Shown in pieces: positions 1 through 6,754 of a DNA stretch of 8,788 nt. Source of the DNA: Trichodesmium sp. jk18x7bins.61. Its GTDB lineage: Bacteria; Cyanobacteriota; Cyanobacteriia; Cyanobacteriales; Microcoleaceae. The position numbers were made by a program, and so were the translations under genes. Under the pieces are notes generated by a model. That model saw nothing but the letters and a program-made list of their open reading frames with translations, had not been told where the DNA came from and made no database searches. Location: the NCBI GenBank assembly GCA_022822685.1, contig JAJEAQ010000631.1:1-8788 (forward strand). The letters are read 5' to 3'. How positions within the stretch are numbered: position 1 is the first letter of the stretch; every line of letters begins with the position of its first letter.

Positions 1-96
1 CTCATTATCATAACATGATATTACGCATTTACGCTATATATAGAGTAAAAAAATGGTTAATATTTGGGATATTTCACTATATATAGTGCCGTTGTG

Positions 97-213
97 TAAT
101 ACCAAATTCAAAAAAGATAGTTACAATAAAATTCCCTCCCCCAACTCCCAATTCCCAACTCCTAAATCCTACCAACAAAAACTATGTAGCAATATATTTT
201 GAAATTGGTATAA
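97..213. mobile_element. MITE-like element with ~17 bp terminal inverted repeats
   Basis: The left arm at 97-113 (core ACCAAATTC) and the right arm at 197-213 (core GAAATTGGT) are inverted complements at 15 of 17 positions. The 83 bp between them has no coding capacity and carries a run of C-rich heptamers. Its size, non-coding content and terminal repeats fit a miniature inverted-repeat element or a structured dispersed repeat. No target-site duplication is obvious. The partial motif AATTGGTATAA recurs at 385-395, which suggests the end sequence is dispersed. Confidence 0.5.
140..167 (+). repeat. Heptameric short tandem repeat (STRR type)
   Basis: Four consecutive 7 bp units are visible: CCCAACT, CCCAATT, CCCAACT and CCTAAAT. 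Short tandemly repeated heptamers of this kind are a known feature of heterocyst-forming cyanobacterial genomes. The run sits inside the inverted-repeat element at 97-213. Confidence 0.7.
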
Positions 214-387
214 GTCCTATTGATCTGACTAGGAGAGGAGAGTAATATCAGTTATCAAAAAGAATGCTATGCTTGTTAGGGGCAAAAAATAAGCAGTAAA
301 ATCACCAATTCCCGAGATTTCGTGATTTGGCGACTATATATAGTATTTGGAAATAAAAAATACTCGTACATCAAAGTTTTTAGTAAT

Positions 388-396
388 TGGTATAAT
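388..396 (+). promoter_or_regulatory. Extended -10 promoter element, orphan
   Basis: TGG followed by TATAAT gives a perfect -10 hexamer with the TGN extension. No good -35 is present at 16-18 bp, which is normal for an extended -10 promoter. No open reading frame follows, so any transcript starting near 403 would be non-coding. The match may be chance in such AT-rich DNA. Confidence 0.3.
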
Positions 397-400
397 ATAT

Positions 401-458
401 GGCGCATGGTGGAGGATAATCAGCGCCACTTTTCATATCGGCGTCAGCACCATACGCC
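401..458 (+). other. Self-complementary region with two alternative folds
   Basis: GGCGCATGGTG (401-411) is complementary to CACCATACGCC (448-458) at 10 of 11 positions, and inside that loop CGCC (424-427) can pair with GGCG (440-443). The same arms can instead form two separate hairpins: GGCGC (401-405) with GCGCC (423-427), and GGCGT (440-444) with ACGCC (454-458). It begins about 5 bp after the orphan -10 box, so it could be a small structured RNA. It could also be a palindromic repeat. Confidence 0.4.
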
Positions 459-711
459 TGATAACTGATAATTTTTAACTGCTAACGGTTTCCATGAGAA
501 GCCCCGTCGCAACTACAAACCCAGATTTTCTGATCGGTAATTAAGGCGATCGCGAACAAAGTATTATAGCAGTTTTCACCCTTGGTAGAATACAGAGACT
601 TAGGTTTTAACGCAGAAGGCAGCGGGAGCTGAAGGCATAAATTACGTAGTCTACGAAAGTGAAAAACACTATAATGAAATTAACATCCAACATTTCTATA
701 GCATCAAATTA

Positions 712-733
712 TAGCAATAGTAGATGATTGCTA
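712..733 (-). terminator. Weak hairpin after the cupin gene
   Basis: TAGCAAT (712-718) and ATTGCTA (727-733) form a perfect 7 bp stem with an 8-base loop, starting 12 bases past the cupin stop codon. On the minus strand it is followed by TAATTTG, so the U-run is poor. It is a plausible but weak transcript end for the cupin/helicase unit. Confidence 0.3.
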
Positions 734-745
734 CCTTCTCCACTA

Positions 746-1015
746 TTAAAAGATATGGATAGCCAACCAGATTGTTTCTATATTTGCAGCAGTTGATATT
801 ATCTTGTGTGGAGTTTTAGCAGGTATAAAAATATGGCTATCTTTAACTAAGTTTGTTGTTTTATGATTGATTTCCAATATCCCAGAGCCTTGAAGCAATA
901 TCACCCATTCATCTTCGTCTTGGATAAACTCATCACTGACAAAATTGGGAGGTGAAATTATTTTATTGATTTTGACATTTTTGTATGATAATAAATTACT
1001 AAATATCTCTTCCAT
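746..1015 (-). CDS. Small single-domain cupin protein
   Basis: This 89-residue protein resembles the small cupin_2-type proteins whose single beta-barrel often holds a metal. The family pattern is visible: a conserved QDEDEWVILLQGSG block (residues 32-45, the usual 'DEDEWVxLLxGxa' strand), a turn followed by SHIFIPAKTPHKI (60-72) with the metal-ligand-type His70, and a C-terminus ending WLAIHIF that resembles the usual WLAVHF end. It is somewhat shorter than my recollection of the family (about 105-110), mainly at the N-terminus, but looks complete. The start is supported by AGGA (1021-1024) five bases upstream of the ATG. It lies 76 bp behind the helicase gene on the same strand, so co-transcription is possible. 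The substrate cannot be told from sequence: small cupins include sugar-binding, regulatory and uncharacterised proteins. Confidence 0.88.
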   Translation of the reverse strand: MEEIFSNLLSYKNVKINKIISPPNFVSDEFIQDEDEWVILLQGSGILEINHKTTNLVKDSHIFIPAKTPHKIISTAANIETIWLAIHIF

Positions 1016-1091
1016 AATTTTCCTAAAATTACATCATTTCCCACAGACAGTGAAATACATAATTTCTGCCTTCACTAAATAACACCTTTCC

Positions 1092-4000
1092 TCAACAAGT
1101 AGATTCTTTAATACTCTTAATCATATCAATCACCTTTTCATGCTCTTCTTGCTTTTGTTGTTGCTGGTAAACTTCTGCTGCTTTATGCAAATCATAGAGA
1201 GCTGCTTTTAAGTTTCCTAATTTACGGTATCCTTGGCCACGCACAGAATAAGCTTGAGCAAGGTTAGGATTAAGACTCAAAGCACTGTCTTGATCCTTAA
1301 TAGTTTGGACATAATTTCCCAATCTCAGATGAATCAGCCCCCGGTTAATATAAGCATCAATTTTTTTCGGATGCAGTCTTAATGCTTCGTTATAGTCTGC
1401 AATAGCTTGCTGCAAATCTCCCATTTTACTACGAATTAAGCCTAAATTATAGTGGGCTAAAGCATAGTTAGGGTTGATTTTTAGTGCTGTACTGCAATCA
1501 TCGATCGCTCCCGAAAAATCTGCTAATTTTAAACGAGCTAAACCTCGATTATTATAAGCAGGAACGTAGTTAGGATTAATTCTGACAGTTTCGCTAAAGC
1601 ATTGAATAGCCCCCTGAAAATCTCTAATTTGAAAGTGAGCATTTCCTAGATTATTGTATGCTTCAGCATAGTTGGGATTAATTTTTATAGCGACTGCCAA
1701 ATCTTTCATTGCCTCTTCCATATCTGCTAATCTTAACCGTGTCAAACCTCGGTTATTATGACCTTCAGCACAGTTAGGGTTAATTTGTATGGCGGCTTCA
1801 AAGTCTTTTATTGCTCCTTCCATATCTCCCATTTTGAGACGCACAATACCTAAGTCATTATGAGCTTGATAATATTGGGGGTTTAAATGTATCGCATTCT
1901 CAAAATCAGTGATCGCTCCGAGTAAATCTCCCAAACTGCGTTTAGTATTACCTCGGTGATAATAAGCTTCTGAATTCTGAGGTTGCAGTTGCACTGAGCA
2001 GTCTAAATCTTCAAGAGCACCGCGATTGTCTCCCAATTCAAAACGCACTATACCTCGTTTGGTATAAGCATCCATATAGTTAGGATAAATCTTGATTACC
2101 TCATTAAAATCAGTTATAGAGCTATGGAGTTCTCCAATCAGACGACGAACTACAGCTCGGTTGTAGATAGCTTCGGGGTGTTGAGGATTCAGTTTAATAG
2201 CTTGATTAAAATCTGTGAGCGCTCCTTCTACATCTTTCATGTCAAACCTGACAATACCCCGCTTGGTATAAGCATCTGCAATTTGAGGATTGAGTTGCAA
2301 TACTGTTGTGAAATCATTAATTGCAGCTTGATTATCTCCAAGGAAACGATGAGCAATACCTCGATTATAATAAGCTTCTACTTTTTTGGGATTCAATTTT
2401 ATTGCTTGACTATAATCTACCATAGCTCTTTGCCGTTCTCCTACTTTAAAATGCACTACTCCTAAGTTGTGGTAAATTTGAGCATTTTGAGGATTTAATT
2501 TCAGAGCTTGAGAAAAAAATTCTATCCCTCGTTCCCATTCTCTTAATTCTGTATAAGCTGCTCCTAAATTGTAATAGGTTTGGGAATCTTTCGGTGCAAT
2601 TTTTAATGCCTTATTAAAATTTTCTATGGCTTCTTTCAAATTCCCCCTTTTGGCCATTGCAATACCTCTATTATTATAATATTGATGATTATTTGGATTT
2701 ATAATTATCGCTCGATTATAGTCTTCTATAGCACCAACATTATCTCCTTTGTTTAGTTTAATCAAGCCTTGGTTTTGCAGTTCATTGCCTCCTTTTATAC
2801 GGCATTTTTCGGCTTTTTCTATCATGCCTGCTCTTTCGTATTGGGTAATAACTTCCTCCCATTGTTTTTTTTCTTCAAATTCTTTAGCTCTACACAATAC
2901 TGCTTTCTGATACATTTTTGCTAAGTCGTATTCAGCAGCAGCTTGGAGCCATTTTTGTTGTTGTTCAAATGCAATAGCGCGGTATTCTGCTTTTTTCTCA
3001 GGAATATTCATCAAGCACCGTTTAGCATTGGCAAAATCTTTGATTTCTTCCCATTTTGTGGCGGCTGATAACCATTCTAAATTTGCTTCTAGTCCATAAG
3101 CTTCACAAATTTTTTGCTTCTTATTTTCGCCAGTCTCTGCCCAACATTTTGCTGCTTGTTGCCATTTTTCTACTTTCTCAAATAACTTGGCTGCCTCTTG
3201 CCATTCTGTTAACTCAACAAAAATTTTTGCTGCTTCATCATAAGCTTGTTTTTGAATTAATAATTTACCTTGAGCTTGTTTCTCTAAAACTACATCCCCC
3301 GATTTAATAAAACATTCTTTTGCCTGCTGATAAAATTCAGCCTGCATGTAATATTGTCCTTGTTTACGCCATGTCTCTGGGCTAGGTTCTATGCGATCGC
3401 TTCTGACTAATTCTGGTATTATTGACTGAAATAAACCTGTTAATTCTGATTCTTGCCAAAGCTGACTAGGCTTTGATTCCCAAATATTTAATATTCTGCT
3501 AGCACGAGTAATTGCTACATACAGTAAATTTAACTCTAATTGCAGTTGTGGTTTTTCCTTTTCTTTTAGTATTCCACCCCGTATTACTTTCCCCCAAAGT
3601 TTTTGTGTTGGCTGAAAAAATTCCACGAGAAAAACTGTATCAAATTCTAATCCTTTGATTTCTTCAATTGTAAAAACAAAACTAGAATTTAATTCAGCTC
3701 TCATTTTTTCTTTATCTGACTCTTGTCTGACTAAAATAGCATCATCGGGACACAAAGATGTTTCCTTTAATATTTTTATTAATGTTTGATAATCTGCTGA
3801 AATTATCCTAGCTAATTGACCATTAATACTATTGGTCGTAGAATAATTTCCTCTAGGTTCAGATAAGTATCGAGAACGCAATTTGAGTAGTTGATTTGCT
3901 AAATTTACCAAGCTTCCTACACTCCGAAAGTTAAAGTTCAGAGTTTGTTGATCTACTTTTCTATGGGGATAAAATTTATGCTTGAGTTTTTCCCACTGAA

Positions 4001-5363
4001 AACCACTATGACTAATTATTTGATGCGAGTCTCCAGTCAAAAATAAATTTCCACTAGGAGCTACTAAATTGAATAAAACTTCTAACTGTATTTCTGTAAA
4101 GTCTTGTACCTCATCACAAACAATTAAGTCATATTTTTCTCGGTAATCATTTTTAATCAATTGCAACACTTGTCTAGCCAAATCTATTTCATCATATAAC
4201 CTTCCTTTTTGAAGTTTCTTTTGATACCATTCTGCTATCTTATATAGCTTTCGACGATTTTTATTCGGCATCGATATGATGCTATTTTTGCTAATTTTTT
4301 CATATTCTTTTTCAGATAACATCTTTTCTGTAATGCTTAGTTGTTGGCCTTTAATAATACTTCTAATTTCTTCCCATACTAAAGCAGTTGGATATTGTTT
4401 TTTCCCTGGATGTGATTTATACATTTTTGAAAACATTTGATAGTTAACCTCATCCTGATAATCATATATTTTGTGATAATTATTGAGGAACTCTAAACAT
4501 AGTTGATGGAGATTTTTAAATTCACAAACTATTTGATGGATTTTGTCTTTTTCTTCTTGTTCTAATTCTCTATCTGTAACTATTTTATCAAATTGTTCTT
4601 TAGCATTATTAACTAGCAAACTGTTATTAGCAATATACAAGCGTTTTTCAAATTTTATACGCTGTTTTTTTTGCAGCATTCTATATAATGCCACTGTAGT
4701 TTTTCCTGTACCAGCACTGCCATTTAATAATAAATTTCCTGAAAGTTTAGCCAGTTTATATTCTTCTGGAGTCAGCTTTAACGGTAAATCTGCATCTTGC
4801 TCAATAATCGCTTTTTGCCATTCTGTTTCTGAGTCTAATACTCGCCACTGAATATTTCCCAATAATTCGTCGTCTGTCAAATCTGAGTCGATCTCTAAAT
4901 TCAGAGTTTTCACTGCTTCAATATTCGCGCTTTCTTGTGGTGAATAGACTGTATTTTCGTTTGTGTAATTATCTTGATTTTTGAAATTACTGGTTTCTAC
5001 AATAATTTCAAACTCTCCTGTTTCTAACCATTCAGAATTAGGACTTTTCTTCCTAGCTTTAGCACGTCGTGATACATCATCATGATCTACACAAATATCT
5101 TGAATTGCTAGATAAACTTGTACTTTTGCTGTTTCTGGTTGCTGTGATTTATTGTAGGTAAAAATTAAACGACTGGCACTGTTAATCCTCGCTTCCCATA
5201 CTCTTTTGTTAGTTCCCTTCAGTTTTTTAACCCGTAATCCGCTATTAAATCTTTGCTGTTTTAGTCTTTCAATACATTCCCATACTTTCTTTTGTAGATT
5301 ACTTTCTGCGTCTTTTCGGAGAAACTCAACTATATCAGGGTGTAAAACTGCGGGCAGTGACAT
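1092..5363 (-). CDS. RelE/ParE-like domain + UvrD-type SF1 helicase + TPR protein
   Basis: This 1423-residue cytoplasmic fusion has four parts. (1) Residues 1-105 resemble the RelE/ParE toxin fold: two helices, then RVKKLKG (44-50), a strand with R54/R59, R65-LIF, and HDDV (94-97) where the family has 'HRxdvY'. (2) An acidic linker runs to about 195. (3) Residues 200-630 form a UvrD/Rep superfamily 1 helicase: Walker A GSAGTGKT (215-222), DEVQD (417-421), LTGDSHQ (442-448), NFNFRS (476-481), EEIKGLEFD (567-575) and YVAITRA (615-621). All look intact, so ATPase and translocase activity is expected. (4) Irregular helical repeats at 660-857 lead into 16 TPRs of exactly 34 residues (859-1402), normally protein-binding. 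No signal peptide or membrane segment is seen. The ATG matches the domain start; the ribosome site is weak (AAGAG about 17 bases upstream). The gene is divergent from surE. The biological role is unknown; the RelE-like call is less certain than the helicase and TPR calls. Confidence 0.95.
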   Translation of the reverse strand: MSLPAVLHPDIVEFLRKDAESNLQKKVWECIERLKQQRFNSGLRVKKLKGTNKRVWEARINSASRLIFTYNKSQQPETAKVQVYLAIQDICVDHDDVSRRAKARKKSPNSEWLETGEFEIIVETSNFKNQDNYTNENTVYSPQESANIEAVKTLNLEIDSDLTDDELLGNIQWRVLDSETEWQKAIIEQDADLPLKLTPEEYKLAKLSGNLLLNGSAGTGKTTVALYRMLQKKQRIKFEKRLYIANNSLLVNNAKEQFDKIVTDRELEQEEKDKIHQIVCEFKNLHQLCLEFLNNYHKIYDYQDEVNYQMFSKMYKSHPGKKQYPTALVWEEIRSIIKGQQLSITEKMLSEKEYEKISKNSIISMPNKNRRKLYKIAEWYQKKLQKGRLYDEIDLARQVLQLIKNDYREKYDLIVCDEVQDFTEIQLEVLFNLVAPSGNLFLTGDSHQIISHSGFQWEKLKHKFYPHRKVDQQTLNFNFRSVGSLVNLANQLLKLRSRYLSEPRGNYSTTNSINGQLARIISADYQTLIKILKETSLCPDDAILVRQESDKEKMRAELNSSFVFTIEEIKGLEFDTVFLVEFFQPTQKLWGKVIRGGILKEKEKPQLQLELNLLYVAITRASRILNIWESKPSQLWQESELTGLFQSIIPELVRSDRIEPSPETWRKQGQYYMQAEFYQQAKECFIKSGDVVLEKQAQGKLLIQKQAYDEAAKIFVELTEWQEAAKLFEKVEKWQQAAKCWAETGENKKQKICEAYGLEANLEWLSAATKWEEIKDFANAKRCLMNIPEKKAEYRAIAFEQQQKWLQAAAEYDLAKMYQKAVLCRAKEFEEKKQWEEVITQYERAGMIEKAEKCRIKGGNELQNQGLIKLNKGDNVGAIEDYNRAIIINPNNHQYYNNRGIAMAKRGNLKEAIENFNKALKIAPKDSQTYYNLGAAYTELREWERGIEFFSQALKLNPQNAQIYHNLGVVHFKVGERQRAMVDYSQAIKLNPKKVEAYYNRGIAHRFLGDNQAAINDFTTVLQLNPQIADAYTKRGIVRFDMKDVEGALTDFNQAIKLNPQHPEAIYNRAVVRRLIGELHSSITDFNEVIKIYPNYMDAYTKRGIVRFELGDNRGALEDLDCSVQLQPQNSEAYYHRGNTKRSLGDLLGAITDFENAIHLNPQYYQAHNDLGIVRLKMGDMEGAIKDFEAAIQINPNCAEGHNNRGLTRLRLADMEEAMKDLAVAIKINPNYAEAYNNLGNAHFQIRDFQGAIQCFSETVRINPNYVPAYNNRGLARLKLADFSGAIDDCSTALKINPNYALAHYNLGLIRSKMGDLQQAIADYNEALRLHPKKIDAYINRGLIHLRLGNYVQTIKDQDSALSLNPNLAQAYSVRGQGYRKLGNLKAALYDLHKAAEVYQQQQKQEEHEKVIDMIKSIKESTC
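1158..2789 (-). repeat. Coding repeat: 16 uninterrupted 34-residue TPRs (102 bp units)
   Basis: Residues 859-1402 of the helicase protein divide into sixteen 34-residue TPRs with no insertion or deletion. Each has the pattern AYxNRGxxxxxxGDxxxAIxDFxxAIxLNPxx. Resemblance is stronger between every second unit than between neighbours: unit 6 (1029-1062) and unit 8 (1097-1130) share the block DAYTKRGIVRF, and units 11 and 13 share NNRGL..RL.LAD and KINPNY. This points to growth by duplication of 68-residue pairs. Confidence 0.9.
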
Positions 5364-5481
5364 ACATTGACTTTAATTACTCTTGATTTTTCGTTTATTA
5401 AAAGTTTAACATAATACTAAAAAAAATCGTCTTTCTCTGTGTTATAATTAGTAGCTGCTTGAGTTTAAATTATTAATAAGT
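5364..5481. promoter_or_regulatory. Divergent promoter region, helicase gene / surE
   Basis: This 118 bp AT-rich gap between two divergent genes must hold the promoters of both. On the plus strand TATAAT lies at 5443-5448, preceded by TGT (5440-5442), a perfect extended -10 that would start the surE transcript near 5455, about 27 bases before its ATG. No good -35 is seen. On the minus strand TATTAT (5416-5411) is a possible -10 for the helicase gene, but with no supporting -35. No inverted repeat that looks like an operator, and no small antitoxin-like gene, is present. Confidence 0.5.
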
Positions 5482-6186
5482 ATGACATTTATTATCACTA
5501 ATGATGATGGGATTAACGCTCCAGGCATTAGAGCACTTTGGGAAGCTGTGAATAATACTGGTTTACCTCTACTCTCTGTTGAGCAAAGCATTATTGTTGC
5601 TCCTCAAGGACAATTATCTGGTTGTGGACATCAAGTTACAACTCGGATCCCAATTAATATCCAAACTTTATCTGAGGTTGAGTATGCGATCGCAGGCACA
5701 CCGGCAGACTGTACTCGAATCGCGCTCAAACATATATGTCAAAATATCAAATGGGTGCTTTCAGGGATTAACTCAGGCGGTAACATGGGTGTAGATGTTT
5801 ACATATCTGGTACAGTAGCAGCAGTAAGAGAAGCAGCATTTCACAGAATCCCCGGAATTGCCCTTTCTCAATATCGTCAAGGCAAAAAGCCTGTAAACTG
5901 GGAAAGAGTAACCCGTTTAGCAAAAATAGTATTAGCTGATTTGCTCACCCGCCCACTTGAGTCTGGAGCTTTTTGGAATGTAAATTTTCCCTATTTAGAA
6001 GCGGAAGCACCAGATCCAAAAATGGTATTTTGCGAACTATCTAATCAACCATTACCAGTAGCTTATGAGATTGAAGAAGAAGATGCTTGTTATATAGGAA
6101 AATACGAAGAACGCGATCGCCACCCTGGTACAGATGTAGATGTTTGCTTTGGTGGTAATATTGCCATTACCAAAATTCAAGTTTAA
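5482..6186 (+). CDS. surE: 5'/3'-nucleotidase SurE
   Basis: SurE is a metal-dependent phosphatase that removes phosphate from nucleoside 5'- and 3'-monophosphates (EC 3.1.3.5 class). It acts in the cytoplasm in stress survival and nucleotide balance. The family signatures are all present: ITNDDGINAPG at the N-terminus with metal-binding D8 and D9, the S46-G pair in APQGQLSGCGHQVT (third ligand site), GTPADC (72-77), SGINSGGNMGVDV (94-106) with ligand N97, ISGTVAAVREA (108-118) and the WNVNFP block (165-170). The C-terminus GTDVDV...GGNIAIT matches the usual SurE end. At 234 residues it is close to, slightly below, the common length of about 250, with no visible gap in the core. The start is fixed by the conserved NDDG at residues 7-10; no Shine-Dalgarno is visible. 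It is transcribed away from the helicase gene and stands alone. It contains two HIP1 sites. Confidence 0.96.
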   Translation: MTFIITNDDGINAPGIRALWEAVNNTGLPLLSVEQSIIVAPQGQLSGCGHQVTTRIPINIQTLSEVEYAIAGTPADCTRIALKHICQNIKWVLSGINSGGNMGVDVYISGTVAAVREAAFHRIPGIALSQYRQGKKPVNWERVTRLAKIVLADLLTRPLESGAFWNVNFPYLEAEAPDPKMVFCELSNQPLPVAYEIEEEDACYIGKYEERDRHPGTDVDVCFGGNIAITKIQV

Positions 6187-6209
6187 CTCGCTTCGCTATC
6201 ACGGAAATC

Positions 6210-6230
6210 AAAAGTCAAAAGTTAAAAGAT
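6210..6230 (+). repeat. Three AAAAG-type heptamers
   Basis: The 7 bp units AAAAGTC, AAAAGTT and AAAAGAT follow one another, a degenerate heptameric tandem repeat like the C-rich one at 140-167 and common between cyanobacterial genes. It ends at the left edge of the 6231-6351 element. Confidence 0.5.
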
Positions 6231-6351
6231 AGTAGGGTGGGCAAATATTGATTGCTCTGGAACAACCATATTGTCGCATTAATTGACCATATTATTTGTG
6301 GGTTTGGTTGAGGTAACGTAGCAAGATATCCCCAGAGAAACCCAACCTACT
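6231..6351. mobile_element. MITE-like repeat with 11 bp terminal inverted repeats
   Basis: AGTAGGGTGGG (6231-6241) and CCCAACCTACT (6341-6351) are inverted complements at 10 of 11 positions. An inner pair, GGGTTT (6300-6305) and AAACCC (6338-6343), strengthens the right half. The GGTTGAGG...AAACCCAACCTAC wording resembles a dispersed intergenic repeat I recall from many filamentous cyanobacteria. There is no coding content and no clear target duplication. Confidence 0.5.
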
Positions 6352-6443
6352 TTTATTGAGGCTAATTTATCAGACATGATATGACTAAGTAGGTGAGCGT
6401 TAAAAAATCAAGCTATGTAACAAAATGTCAAACTAGCCCACAG

Positions 6444-6476
6444 CTTAAGACTCCGCCCTTACGGGCGGGGTTTAAG
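6444..6476. repeat. GC-rich hairpin, possible relic of an IS200/IS605-type end
   Basis: CCGCCC (6453-6458) and GGGCGG (6463-6468) pair around a TTAC loop. The stem can be extended outward through CTTAAG (6444-6449) and TTTAAG (6471-6476) with one bulge and G-U pairs, giving about 14 pairs. No T-tract follows on either strand, so it is not a standard intrinsic terminator. Subterminal GC hairpins of this look occur at ends of IS200/IS605-family elements and their non-autonomous derivatives, but no transposase is present here and that link is an inference. Confidence 0.45.
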
Positions 6477-6597
6477 AAATACCTGATTTCAGATTATTTT
6501 ACAAAACTAAACATACATCGGTTTGATCGTGCCTGCCTACTTACTCTCAACTAGATGGGTGTTGGGTGTAGCCAAATCAGATGAAATTAGTGTTAGT

Positions 6598-6616
6598 CCC
6601 TCCTTTGAAAGGGGGG
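6598..6616. repeat. C-tract/G-tract snap-back
   Basis: CCCTCCTTT is followed almost directly by AAAGGGGGG, giving a short stem with a tiny loop (one G-T pair), then further G-runs to about 6625. This motif is common in cyanobacterial intergenic DNA as I recall. Function is unknown. Confidence 0.4.
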
Positions 6617-6754
6617 AAAGGGGGATAAAACAGGGGTTGTAGGGATCGAGGTTTGTTATAAGTAATTATCCGATTCATGTCGGCGACAGGCTCAACATGA
6701 TATTAGAGGTATCAGTAATCTATTAGTAGCTATTTAGTTTCTTGTTCACAAACC

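Larger units (their letters stand above)
34..344. repeat. Three dispersed copies of palindrome CTATATATAG
   Basis: The self-complementary 10-mer CTATATATAG occurs at 34-43, 77-86 and 334-343. The second copy extends to a perfect 14 bp palindrome, CACTATATATAGTG (75-88), and the third to 12 bp, ACTATATATAGT (333-344). The copies could be protein-binding sites or arms of small mobile repeats. The sequence does not say which. Confidence 0.6.
1..745. other. Gene-free repeat-rich intergenic region
   Basis: No convincing coding frame is visible on either strand. The stretch lies downstream of the leftward cupin gene and holds several short non-coding structures that are listed separately: three CTATATATAG palindromes, an inverted-repeat element enclosing heptameric repeats, an extended -10 box followed by a self-complementary stretch, one HIP1 site (546-553) and a hairpin just after the cupin stop codon. 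About 480-700 shows nothing else that I can name. Confidence 0.7.

Noticed and set aside
140..167. Heptamer run as a CRISPR fragment
   Set aside because: 7 bp units with no spacers; this is an STRR-type tandem repeat.
495..545. 16-codon ATG frame at 495
   Set aside because: Too short, no ribosome binding site and no recognisable peptide.
1158..2789. Regular ~102 bp periodicity suggesting a CRISPR-like or satellite array
   Set aside because: The period is the 34-residue TPR; the units diverge at DNA level and keep one long open frame.
2124..4851. Plus-strand open frames at 2124-2465, 3056-3307 and 4543-4851
   Set aside because: They are antisense to the helicase/TPR gene, have no family-like sequence, and follow from the codon bias and repeats of the real gene.
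5364..5481. A small antitoxin gene upstream of the RelE-like domain
   Set aside because: The 118 bp gap has no usable open frame with a start and ribosome site on either strand; it is a divergent promoter region.
5579..5794. Plus-strand 71-residue frame inside surE
   Set aside because: It lies in another frame of a clearly conserved surE and looks like no known protein.
6444..6476. GC-rich hairpin as an intrinsic terminator of surE
   Set aside because: No T-tract follows on either strand and it is about 260 bases past the surE stop codon.
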